A DNA stretch of 16,314 bases. Origin: Pyrinomonadaceae bacterium (GTDB lineage: Bacteria > Acidobacteriota > Blastocatellia > Pyrinomonadales > Pyrinomonadaceae). Shown piece after piece: positions 1 through 6,383 of this stretch. Location of the stretch: the NCBI GenBank assembly GCA_025937955.1, contig JAICQI010000034.1, positions 1 through 16,314 on the forward strand, written 5' to 3'. Position 1 is the stretch's first letter. Every line of letters starts with the position of its first letter. A program made the translations under genes and the position numbers. The notes beneath the pieces are model-generated. The model was not told where the DNA came from. It made no database searches and worked only from the letters and a program-made list of their open reading frames with translations.

Positions 1-191
1 ATGTCCCTGGCTTTGCTCCATCCGGTGCCGGCTCGAAAATGACTTACTAAACTAAACACCAACAACAACAGCAGAACGCCGCAAATGGGAATGCAATGCT
101 CCTTGAACCATTCGGTCCATTCGGGATTAGGTTCTTTTTTCGTGACCGCCGGCGGCGGATCGGTTGGTTGCGTGTGAGGTTCTTCAACCAT
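1..191 (-). CDS. N-terminal part of a small single-helix membrane protein, cut by the window edge
   Basis: A frame open from ATG at 191 down to the left edge gives 63 residues with no stop, so the gene continues outside the window. The first ~35 residues are polar and proline-rich (TDPPP, KKEPNPEW). A hydrophobic stretch follows at about residues 38-53 (CIPICGVLLLLLVFSLVS), then a basic and polar tail. This suggests one membrane helix with a cytoplasmic N-terminus. No clear Shine-Dalgarno sequence precedes the ATG. It lies 111 bases downstream of the acetyltransferase gene on the same strand, with a candidate promoter in the gap. I do not recognise the family, and the function is unknown. It was called from the sequence by translating the minus strand, and its short length makes it a moderate-confidence call. 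Confidence 0.5.
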   Translation of the reverse strand, partial: MVEEPHTQPTDPPPAVTKKEPNPEWTEWFKEHCIPICGVLLLLLVFSLVSHFRAGTGWSKARD

Positions 192-278
192 AACTATTCG
201 TCTAGTTTGGACTGAAATCGTTTTAACTCATTTGGGGCGTCTGGCTGGTGAGTGAGCCAGTGTAAGTGGGTAGCAATG

Positions 279-306
279 ATTTAACGCAGCGCCAAGAAAA
301 AGTCAA
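279..306 (-). promoter_or_regulatory. Candidate sigma70 promoter for the gene at 191-1
   Basis: On the minus strand there is TTGACT (306-301), a 16-base spacer, and TTAAAT (284-279). The -35 box overlaps the stop codon of the acetyltransferase gene (TGA at 305-303). Transcription would start near position 272, giving an untranslated leader of about 80 bases before the ATG at 191. The match is by eye only and no activity is known. Confidence 0.35.
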
Positions 307-809
307 CGATTGAGCAAACGGCCCATCACCTTCGAATCAACATACTCGCCGTCGCGAAAGGCATGTCGTCGCAGCGTTCCCTCGACTTCGAATCCGAAAC
401 GCTCGTAGAGATGTATCGCTGCTTCGTTATCAGCATAGACTTCGAGCTCGAGGCGCGTCAGATTAAGCCAGTTGTCTGCAAGATCGGTAATCGCGCGCAT
501 CAGTGCCGCGCCGACGCCTTTGCCCTGCCAATCACCATGAACGCAGATCGCAATTACACCGACGTGTTTGCGACGTGGTCTCTCAGGAAACGTTACTATG
601 CTGACCATGCCCACTATGCGTTCATCGATGATGCTCACGAGGGTGTAGACGTTTTCGGTGTTCTCGGACAAGCGTCGCCGCCAGTACTCACGCGACGGAT
701 ACGGCACCTGCATCGTGCCGGAATACACCTTTGGAGACTCAAACATTTCGCAGATCGCCGAACAGTCATCCGCTTCCGCGCGCCGTATTTTCAGTCCTTC
801 CAGTGACAT
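303..809 (-). CDS. yhhY: GNAT-family L-amino acid N-acetyltransferase, YhhY/AaaT-like
   Basis: Predicted 168-residue acetyltransferase that moves an acetyl group from acetyl-CoA to an amine. It resembles E. coli YhhY (AaaT), reported to acetylate amino acids such as Phe and Met. The shared landmarks are the N-terminal VYSGTMQVPYPS block, the RPRRKHV strand, the acetyl-CoA loop QGKGVGAALM (GNAT motif A), the DNWLNLTRLELEVYADN strand-helix, and the C-terminal YERFGFEVEGT plus DGEYVDSKVM. The length is typical of this family. I chose ATG at 809 because a purine-rich AAGAGAGAG lies just upstream. A longer reading from TTG at 824 overlaps the stop of the upstream gene and has weaker signals. The two genes are 11 bases apart on the same strand and are probably cotranscribed. 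The family call is strong; the exact substrate is inferred. Confidence 0.9.
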   Translation of the reverse strand: MSLEGLKIRRAEADDCSAICEMFESPKVYSGTMQVPYPSREYWRRRLSENTENVYTLVSIIDERIVGMVSIVTFPERPRRKHVGVIAICVHGDWQGKGVGAALMRAITDLADNWLNLTRLELEVYADNEAAIHLYERFGFEVEGTLRRHAFRDGEYVDSKVMGRLLNR

Positions 810-820
810 CTGCTCTCTCT

Positions 821-1676
821 TCAATAATTCTTCAAACGCTTCGGTGGACCGGCAAGAATTCCCTGCGCAAGTTTCAACTGGGCCATCATGCGTATCTCAG
901 TTCTTTCGAATTGTGCCGCGAGACTTACTGCGCGATCGAAATCGCACCACGCAAAGTAGCCGGAGTGACCGGACAGCGATGTCAGGAAACTTCCCAGCTG
1001 GCCTTCAGCAGTCATATTCCACTCACCATCGCGAAGATAACGGGTGCCATAGCCATCCAGTTTCGCTGCGGCCGCAACCAACTCGTTCAGCCTGGGAACC
1101 ATCGACTCCATTATCGCCAGTCCACGATCGCTTTTCTGCAAACAATACGACACTGCCAGGCGGAGGTGAGCGTCATCCTTCTCGCTGCCAGATTTCATCG
1201 AATCTACAATCTCACTCGCTTGATCGAGTAGCTTCAGGACCGTTTTGCTTTCACTAAGACTTGCGCGATTGGCCAGCGATATTAAAAACATGGCCCGGTC
1301 CTTGGCCTGAGGAAATTCATTGATGTGTTTCAATTCCTCCAACAGTTTCTCCTCGTTGAGTGAAGCTCTGCCTTGATCCTCCTCAGGCGCGCCAGCATGA
1401 TTCGTTGAGCTGCTGGCGTGACTCGGGGATCCGAAGCAATCTTTCGCGCCAACTCGAAATTGCCCAGATCTTTGGCCGACATTATTGCATGGATGAGAGG
1501 GTCCCCTCCCTCCCACGGTGCTGTGACGCAAAAGAGAAGATCTCTTCGAGGTTGCCCTCCGTGACTGCCGACTTTAAGGGGAGGTAGGCGTTTGCGGCGG
1601 TGAATGCCGTCGTGATGAGCGCGCCCAGGATCAGGCCACGTATGGTGAGTTCTTTTGGTTTCACAGGCTCAGTCAC
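821..1676 (-). pseudogene. Frameshifted gene: OPT-transporter-like leader joined to a helical protein of unknown family
   Basis: Three reading frames have to be joined to follow this gene. Frame one starts at GTG (1676), overlapping the end of the upstream membrane-protein gene by 8 bases, and stops at 1482. Its residues 8-35 (KELTIRGLILGALITTAF, then AANAYLPLK) closely resemble the start of OPT-family oligopeptide transporters, which usually read ELTLRG-ILGALIT-FTA-N-YLGLK. Frame two is entered near 1503-1506, in a GGGAGGGAGGGG stretch, and reads DPLIHAIMSAKDLGNFELAR and ASDPRVTPAAQRIMLARLRR. Frame three is entered near 1369-1376 and runs to the stop at 821 with LNEEKLLEELKHINEFP and KDDAHLRLAVSYCLQKSDRG. 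Both shifts act like loss of one base. The body is alpha-helical, perhaps a repeat protein. Gene prediction without correction would give two pieces, 1482-1676 and 821-1531. Either it is a decaying gene or these are assembly indels. Confidence 0.6.
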
Positions 1677-2337
1677 TTTCTACAGTAACTACTTCTTGTC
1701 GTTGAGTCCTCGACCAAGGAAACAGTCCCAAATTGATTAGCGCCCACTGTAACATCGTTAGTATCACACCAACCTGATCTCCTGGGCCATGTTGCGGACC
1801 AAAGCGGAGCAGCACGAATTGAATTGGAAGCAAGCCCACTACGATCAAAAGCAGAAGACGATTGGCAACAGTCCACGGCGGCGCTGTTCGATTTTGTCCG
1901 GTTTTGATATCTCGAACTACCCACCAGATAGACAGCAGTGCGAAGCCGCCAAACAATAGTGGACCAACCCAGGCTAACGATACGTCGACGCCGAGAGTGT
2001 CACCTTTAAATCGGTAATCCTCAGGAGAAGTCAAAGAGTTATAAGTCGACTGCAGAGCTAGTTGAATGTGCCAGAGTAACAGCAGCCAATGAAACGGTTG
2101 CCGAGCTCCTCGCCATCCCAAATACAGGAGAGCCAATCCGAAGGCGGCTTGTAGCAGCAGAAACCAGTAATCTCCGTGTAACCCGCGCCCGCCAAACTCG
2201 AATCCCCAGGCAGAGTTGCCCCACTGGTAGCTGTCGCCATCCATCAGACCTCGCACTAACGGCAACCATACTATGATCAGCGTAATGATGGTCCAAATTA
2301 GAATGGCCTTTAGGAGTCGATCGGGTTTCCACGCCAT
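1669..2337 (-). CDS. Six-helix integral membrane protein of unknown function
   Basis: The 222-residue protein has about six hydrophobic segments, near residues 10-29, 57-74, 83-99, 122-141, 160-178 and 189-208. Aromatic residues are frequent at the segment ends (WFLLL, HWLLLLWH, SIWWVV). The loop between helices 1 and 2 is glycine- and aromatic-rich (DGDSYQWGNSAWGFEFGG). I see no transporter or enzyme signature and do not recognise the family. I chose ATG at 2337 because GGAGAGTCTT precedes it at good spacing. An in-frame GTG at 2349 lies inside that ribosome-binding site and is less likely. The gene follows the mini-protein gene by 39 bases, and its last 8 bases overlap the GTG start of the next gene, so it is probably part of the same transcript. 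Confidence 0.75.
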   Translation of the reverse strand: MAWKPDRLLKAILIWTIITLIIVWLPLVRGLMDGDSYQWGNSAWGFEFGGRGLHGDYWFLLLQAAFGLALLYLGWRGARQPFHWLLLLWHIQLALQSTYNSLTSPEDYRFKGDTLGVDVSLAWVGPLLFGGFALLSIWWVVRDIKTGQNRTAPPWTVANRLLLLIVVGLLPIQFVLLRFGPQHGPGDQVGVILTMLQWALINLGLFPWSRTQRQEVVTVESD

Positions 2338-2376
2338 AAGACTCTCCACGGACAGATCTATTAAGTGGTTTTGTGG

Positions 2377-2460
2377 TTAGGGTTGCTTGCGCATTCGTAG
2401 CCAAATGACAACGCACACACCCATTAAGATCACTATTAACCCAAACATTCCTGCGCGCAT
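2377..2460 (-). CDS. 27-residue single-helix membrane mini-protein
   Basis: The sequence reads ATG at 2460 to TAA at 2379-2377. It encodes MRAGMFGLIVILMGVCVVIW followed by a basic tail, LRMRKQP. This is one hydrophobic helix of about 17 residues ending in positive charges, as in small bitopic inner-membrane proteins. Translation is well supported. AAGGAG sits 7 bases before the ATG and partly overlaps the TAA stop of the upstream epimerase gene, which suggests coupled translation. It fits neatly between two genes of the same strand. I do not recognise a family. It could assist the six-helix protein encoded next, but that is only a guess from position. Confidence 0.6.
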   Translation of the reverse strand: MRAGMFGLIVILMGVCVVIWLRMRKQP

Positions 2461-2471
2461 GATTTTTCTCC

Positions 2472-3509
2472 TTACGAGCCTTCCGTTTCGTGCCATTTGC
2501 GTAGCAGTGCCTGTTCTTTATCGCTATCGATGCCTGCTTTCAATTCGTCATTCGAGCGAGTTGTTTGATACCACGTGAGCGTATCGCGGATCGTTTCACT
2601 CAAGGGACGAAAACGCAGCCCGGCCGCGATCGCTTTGTCGCAGTTGATGAACATAAAGCCTTTCAAGTGTGGCGCGGCTTCTTCGGGTAGCCAGAGTGGC
2701 ATGGCGCTCCATGCTGAGACGTTTTCTCGCAGCAGGAAGTCTTCACTGGCCCAGGTGAAAGATGCGTCGCTATCGCTCGCCACCTTACACTGTTCGAGCA
2801 CACTTTGCATCGTCAACTGTCCGGGCTTGTAGTTGGTGTTGTAGATGCCCGCGGCTTTCCGCTCAGCCATGCTCACGATCCATTCAGCCAAATCGCGAGC
2901 ATCGATAAACTGCACAAATCGTTCAGGACGCCCGGGAGCCAGGACTTCGCCGCCGCGAGCGACACGCGCGACCCAATAAGTGAACCGATCGGTGTAATCG
3001 TATGGACCGACGATGAGACCGGGCCGAACGATCAGCACGCGATCCGGCATGGCCTCTTCAGCTGCTTGTTCAGATAGTGCTTTTAACCCGCCGTACAAAG
3101 CACCGTAAGAAGGTTGTCCTGAGGTGTCGATCGCATTCGCCTGGTCCAGCTGCTCCGTAGTTAGCGTGGCGCGCGGGAAAGTTTCGTCTACACCGGGAAC
3201 GCTTACAGACGCATATGCATTTTGACTGGAAATGAAAACGTAAACGTCTACTGATCCGGATAAGACTTCTGCTGCTGAACGCACCGAGCGAGGTAAATGC
3301 CCGCACGTATCCACAACCACGTCCCAACGACGGTCTTTTAATTTCACCAGATCGCCGTCGTTGTGTCGATCGCCGTGAATCGTTTCGACACCCGGTTCAG
3401 CGGAATAGTTCCCGCGATTGAAGAGTGTGACTTCATGATCCCGCGCGAGTGCCGCCGTCAACAAATGACGACCGAGAAACCTGGTCCCGCCGATGATCAA
3501 GAGTTTCAT
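2472..3509 (-). CDS. NAD(P)-dependent epimerase/reductase, SDR superfamily
   Basis: The 345-residue protein is a Rossmann-fold short-chain dehydrogenase of the extended/atypical type. The nucleotide-binding loop is GGTRFLG at residues 7-13, within MKLLIIGGTRFLGRHLL. It is followed by the LFNRG strand end (29-33), the DVVVDTCG segment (63-70), SSQNAY (94-99) and the catalytic YGGLK (Tyr139, Lys143). RPGLIVGPYDYTDRFTYW (162-179) is typical of sugar-nucleotide epimerases and isoflavone-reductase-like proteins. The GGTRFLG form, with Arg instead of the third Gly, is common in a bacterial subgroup annotated as epimerase or reductase without a known substrate. Its ATG overlaps the stop of the upstream gene as ATGA (3509-3506), indicating translational coupling. 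The fold is certain; the substrate cannot be read from the sequence. Confidence 0.88.
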   Translation of the reverse strand: MKLLIIGGTRFLGRHLLTAALARDHEVTLFNRGNYSAEPGVETIHGDRHNDGDLVKLKDRRWDVVVDTCGHLPRSVRSAAEVLSGSVDVYVFISSQNAYASVSVPGVDETFPRATLTTEQLDQANAIDTSGQPSYGALYGGLKALSEQAAEEAMPDRVLIVRPGLIVGPYDYTDRFTYWVARVARGGEVLAPGRPERFVQFIDARDLAEWIVSMAERKAAGIYNTNYKPGQLTMQSVLEQCKVASDSDASFTWASEDFLLRENVSAWSAMPLWLPEEAAPHLKGFMFINCDKAIAAGLRFRPLSETIRDTLTWYQTTRSNDELKAGIDSDKEQALLRKWHETEGS

Positions 3510-4534
3510 TTTGTGGCTTTTGTGCTTTTTTGCGGCTCAAGCCATAACACTTCGATTCTATTTTCCTGGTAGGTGCGCAACGTAGCTCGTTTTCCTCTTA
3601 ACCACTTTTCCGGATCTGATGGCAGATATCGATGGGGGTAGATGCGCCCCGACTCTGCGTCGCCGACGTACCGGTCGATCGATGTGCTTTCCTCATCGTT
3701 CGGATAAAGCAAAGTGGACGGTTGCTCACCATCCGGCTTAAAAACGATCTGTACAGCGCCATAAGAGCTTTTCTCCGGTTTTGAGATTGCCTGAATAGCT
3801 CCGCCTTTGCTACTTGTGCTTGCGCCGGTGATGAACTCAGTTGTTACTGCTGTTGCGCTACGATTAGTCAGCCACTGATAGGGCTTCCGATCGGATTCCC
3901 ATGTTTCCCCACGTTCATATGCGAAACGAAAGAGATAACGTCTCGCGATTGTGTTTCGGTTCAACGGCACCAGCTCGCCGGATTTATAACGCCACCACTG
4001 ACCAACCAGGTAGAGTCCTCCGCCGCGTTTTCGCTCGGTGCCCCAGCGCCAGTCTGTTGTGAGTATGTTGACGCGTCCATTAGCGGGGACGAAGGTTCCG
4101 GAGCTGCCGTAATCCTCTACACTGAAGGTTAATGGTAATTGAAAACTGCGGAAATCACCGTCGGGGAATATCGCAATGGTCCAAGTGCTTATGCCCACGC
4201 CATTGCTGGTGGTGTCGTGATTTGCAACGATAAGCTCCCGCTGCCTGTCTCCATCAAGATCGCCATGTAGTACTTCGAAGCCTTCGGTCTCGCCCATAAA
4301 AGCTGTGCTGGGCCAGGTACCTAGCGTTTTACCGCCTTTCTCGACGAGAAAAACGTCGGCGTTGTCAGAGACTAATTTGCAAATGCGGATGTGATTGGGC
4401 AGTGCGACGCAATGACCGCGATGATAGCCCTCGATTGATGCCGGTTGCGGTGAACCAGCGTCGATCAGTTTGCCCGGCTGCGCGTAGGTTTGCGCGGCAA
4501 CAAACAGGGTAAAAAGAATGCTGATCCGTGACAT
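3506..4534 (-). CDS. Secreted protein of unknown function with an FG-GAP-like calcium motif
   Basis: The 342-residue protein begins MSRISILFTLFVAAQTYAQ, a standard signal peptide with likely cleavage after TYA. A HGDLDGDRQRELIVANHD segment around residue 91 matches the D-x-D-G-D loop plus E-L-hydrophobic strand of FG-GAP/VCBS propeller blades, where it binds calcium. Only one such motif is clear. The rest is beta-rich with many aromatics (VGQWWRYKSGELVPL, TDWRWGTERKRGGGLYL). I chose ATG at 4534 because AAGG lies upstream and it avoids running into the toxin gene, which ends 7 bases earlier; a longer reading from 4567 would overlap it. The last residues, KSTKATK, are encoded by one arm of a dispersed palindromic repeat. 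The stop overlaps the start of the epimerase gene. I do not recognise the whole family. Confidence 0.7.
   Translation of the reverse strand: MSRISILFTLFVAAQTYAQPGKLIDAGSPQPASIEGYHRGHCVALPNHIRICKLVSDNADVFLVEKGGKTLGTWPSTAFMGETEGFEVLHGDLDGDRQRELIVANHDTTSNGVGISTWTIAIFPDGDFRSFQLPLTFSVEDYGSSGTFVPANGRVNILTTDWRWGTERKRGGGLYLVGQWWRYKSGELVPLNRNTIARRYLFRFAYERGETWESDRKPYQWLTNRSATAVTTEFITGASTSSKGGAIQAISKPEKSSYGAVQIVFKPDGEQPSTLLYPNDEESTSIDRYVGDAESGRIYPHRYLPSDPEKWLRGKRATLRTYQENRIEVLWLEPQKSTKATK
3508..3531. repeat. Single arm of palindromic repeat family A
   Basis: The plus-strand sequence ATTTTGTGGCTTTTGTGC followed by a T run matches the right arm of the full palindrome at 6313-6372, and the two read alike in the same frame (KSTKATK here, KSTKVTK there). 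The opposite arm is not seen here. It forms the last codons and the stop of the 3506-4534 gene. Confidence 0.55.
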
Positions 4535-4541
4535 GGCCGCC

Positions 4542-4829
4542 TTAAGTCTGAAGCAGACGCGATCCATGAACCACAGCTAACACCTCGACTCGCGATTGTT
4601 CAGATCTAATTAGATAGATTATTCGATAAGGCCATTCAAGAACTTCTCGCACCTCGTTCGATTCGTACTCCGGTACCATGCGACCAGAAAATGGAAACTC
4701 AGCTATTTGGATGGATCGTCGCGTGAGCCGATCGATCATCCGCAAGGCGTATTCTGGTGAGGTCTGGGCGATATATTCGTAAATAGCATCAAGCTGTGAA
4801 AGCGCCGACTCTGTCCATAGAACGTTCAC
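4542..4829 (-). CDS. ParE/RelE-superfamily toxin
   Basis: The 95-residue protein has the ParE-like plan: VLWTESALSQLDAIYEYIAQ at the N-terminus, two helices, then PFSGRMVPEY (residues 46-55), VREVLEWPYRIIYLI (60-74) and a final strand VEVLAVVHGSRLL. This order (W-x-x-A-x-x-D-L, G-R, E/R-E, Y-R-I-x-Y, H-x-x-R) is the signature of plasmid-stabilisation ParE toxins, whose known members act on DNA gyrase, while RelE members cleave mRNA. Which applies here cannot be read. The start is GTG at 4829, overlapping the antitoxin stop as GTGA, a usual coupling in toxin-antitoxin operons. The toxin looks intact. Confidence 0.9.
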   Translation of the reverse strand: MNVLWTESALSQLDAIYEYIAQTSPEYALRMIDRLTRRSIQIAEFPFSGRMVPEYESNEVREVLEWPYRIIYLIRSEQSRVEVLAVVHGSRLLQT

Positions 4830-5014
4830 GATGGCAATCTGAATTTCTCCCTTACTTCCGCAACATCGACGGTCCGTCCCGCATTGCTGTCAGCCAAACC
4901 AGCTTCAATCGATTGACGCACATAGATTTCATGCATCAATTGGTCCCAGGTAATATTCTCTGGCAATCTGTCCAACAGTCGTCGGGCTTCGTCCTTTATA
5001 TTTTCGGTGCTCAT
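4826..5014 (-). CDS. Antitoxin partner of the ParE-type toxin
   Basis: The 62-residue acidic protein reads MSTENIKDEARRLLDRLPEN, then ITWDQLMHEIYVRQSIEAGL and a C-terminal GRTVDVAEVREKFRLPS. This pattern (LPENxTWDxLMxEIYVRxxIExGLxDxxxGR) is a familiar small antitoxin family found upstream of ParE/RelE toxins in cyanobacteria and other phyla. The C-terminal segment would wrap the toxin. ATG at 5014 is favoured because the family normally begins just before this helix and because a promoter ends only 7 bases upstream. A longer reading from TTG at 5050 would turn the -35 box into codons. There is no Shine-Dalgarno sequence, consistent with a leaderless message. Confidence 0.85.
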   Translation of the reverse strand: MSTENIKDEARRLLDRLPENITWDQLMHEIYVRQSIEAGLADSNAGRTVDVAEVREKFRLPS

Positions 5015-5021
5015 GTAGCTG

Positions 5022-5050
5022 AATATAGTCTTCAAGTCACCGCTGGTCAA
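5022..5050 (-). promoter_or_regulatory. Sigma70-type promoter of the toxin-antitoxin operon, likely leaderless
   Basis: The minus strand reads TTGACC (5050-5045), a 17-base spacer, and TATATT (5027-5022). Both boxes are close to consensus at optimal spacing. Only CAGCTAC separates the -10 box from the antitoxin ATG, so the first transcribed base should fall at or next to the A of the ATG. The -35 box lies inside the final codons of the upstream glycanase gene, whose stop ends at 5037. Confidence 0.6.
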
Positions 5051-6383
5051 TTAAATCACCAGTCCGGCGCGCACTCTTGATGCCGTATTTCAGGAGGCCA
5101 ACTTTGGTTAGCGCAAGGGGGATTTCGGGGTTTTGCATGAACCAGCGCCAGATGTTTCCGGTGCGCATGTTTTCGCCGCTCAATAAAATAATGCCGGCGT
5201 TGATGCCGATTACGTCGGTGTCGATCCAGTTGGTCTTTGGATTGAAGGCGTCGACGAATCCGTACTTGCCGTAGATCTTTACGCCGTATCTGTCGTGCAT
5301 CGTCTCCAACGCTTTCGTAGCTAGCTCAGGGGTGAACATCAACGAGCCTCCGGCGGCGGAAGGTACGATGGTCCCGTCGATATCTGGATCGCGTGGTGGG
5401 CCACCCCAGGCCAGATAACCCTTTGCGCTGTCGGAAGCAGTGATGCCCCAGACGTCGAGGTCAAACGCGGGGAACTCATGTCTAAGGTTGATGCAGAAGG
5501 CGCGATGAGCCAGTGTTGCCGCTACTGAGTTTTTGAAGTAATCGATGCGGTCGCCTCTTGTTTCACGGCGATTACGAAAGTCGACCCAGGCGTGTGAGTA
5601 TTGGTGCATGAACAAAGGCACGCCGATAGTCGTGAAGTAGCTGTGTCCTTCATAGCGATAACGATCTCGCCATAGCGCGTACCAGGAAGCCGGTGATATG
5701 GGATAGGTCGGTGAACCAATAGCGACGAGATAAAGGATCGTGTCTTCGCTGTACGTATCCCAACGCGCTTTCAGAAAACCTGACTCGGGTTTCCAACCGT
5801 GTGACAAGAGCAAAGGGTGCCCGTTGAGCATCCAGCGAAAATCGACGCGGCGGTAGATCCGGTCGGCGAGCTTCACGATTTCCCGATCCTCACGAAAACA
5901 CTGCCGCACCGTGAGTACGCCACCGAGCAAAAGTGCCGTATCGATCGATGAGACTTCACTGTTCCATCGTCGCTCGCCGGTTTTTGCATCCAGCCAGTGA
6001 TAGAACCAGCCGCGTTGATGAAAGGCGCGAACGTCGAAGAAGCGCAGCGTGTTGCGCGTGCGCTCGAGTGCCTGGGCTTTGGTGATCCAGTTTCGATCGG
6101 TCGCGATGCAGAGTGACGTTAGACCAAAGCCGGTGGCGGCAATGCTGGCGACGTTTTGATGACTCGCAGGGAGTGGTGAGCCATCCATGCGGGCGCGATC
6201 GGCGACGAGACCTGTTTGCGGATCGGCTTGTTCCCAGAAGTAGCGAAAGGAGCGCTGTTGTAAGTCGTCGAGAAACGCTTGCGCCGCCACGGGTGACGGC
6301 ACAAAAAAGATTAGCCATAAAAAGGCACAAAAGGCACAGAAAAAACGTTTTGTGACTTTTGTGCTTTTGTTAGGCCTGGGCAT
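5037..6383 (-). CDS. Secreted GH144/glucoamylase-like glycanase, probable endo-beta-1,2-glucanase
   Basis: The 448-residue protein resembles the glycoamylase-like family (COG5368), which contains GH144. Characterised GH144 enzymes are endo-beta-1,2-glucanases that release sophoro-oligosaccharides. Family landmarks are FLDDLQQRSFRYFWEQADP after the signal peptide, GLVADRAR, the IAATGFGLTSL helix, RGWFYHWLDAKTGER, NSEVSSIDTALLLGGVL, HGWKPESGF, YSEDTILYLVAIGSPTYPIS, HQYSHAWVDFRN, DVWGITASDSAKGYLAWGG, DGTIVPSAAGGSLMFTPE and YGKYGFVDAFNPKTNWID, making an (alpha/alpha)6 barrel. The first 35 residues are a signal peptide ending PVAAQA, and residues ~5-24 of it (KSTKVTKRFFCAFCAFLWL) are encoded by a palindromic repeat. 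ATG at 6383 overlaps the bglX stop (TGATG). No separate ribosome-binding site is visible. The glycanase fold is well supported; beta-1,2 specificity is inferred. Confidence 0.85.
   Translation of the reverse strand: MPRPNKSTKVTKRFFCAFCAFLWLIFFVPSPVAAQAFLDDLQQRSFRYFWEQADPQTGLVADRARMDGSPLPASHQNVASIAATGFGLTSLCIATDRNWITKAQALERTRNTLRFFDVRAFHQRGWFYHWLDAKTGERRWNSEVSSIDTALLLGGVLTVRQCFREDREIVKLADRIYRRVDFRWMLNGHPLLLSHGWKPESGFLKARWDTYSEDTILYLVAIGSPTYPISPASWYALWRDRYRYEGHSYFTTIGVPLFMHQYSHAWVDFRNRRETRGDRIDYFKNSVAATLAHRAFCINLRHEFPAFDLDVWGITASDSAKGYLAWGGPPRDPDIDGTIVPSAAGGSLMFTPELATKALETMHDRYGVKIYGKYGFVDAFNPKTNWIDTDVIGINAGIILLSGENMRTGNIWRWFMQNPEIPLALTKVGLLKYGIKSARRTGDLIDQR
6313..6372. repeat. Palindromic repeat family A, full copy inside the glycanase signal-peptide coding region
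   Basis: The left arm (TTAGCCATAAAAAGGCACAA then AAGGCACAGAAAA) and the right arm (TTTTGTGACTTTTGTGCTTT) are near-complementary around a short CG centre. The element lies wholly within coding sequence, from about codon 5 to codon 24 of the glycanase. Its left end, TTAGCCA, is the same as the end of the family B copies. Confidence 0.7.

Noticed and set aside
658..1257. Open frames on the plus strand across the acetyltransferase and frameshifted genes
   Set aside because: The translations are low-complexity Ser/Arg-rich and overlap well-supported minus-strand coding sequence.
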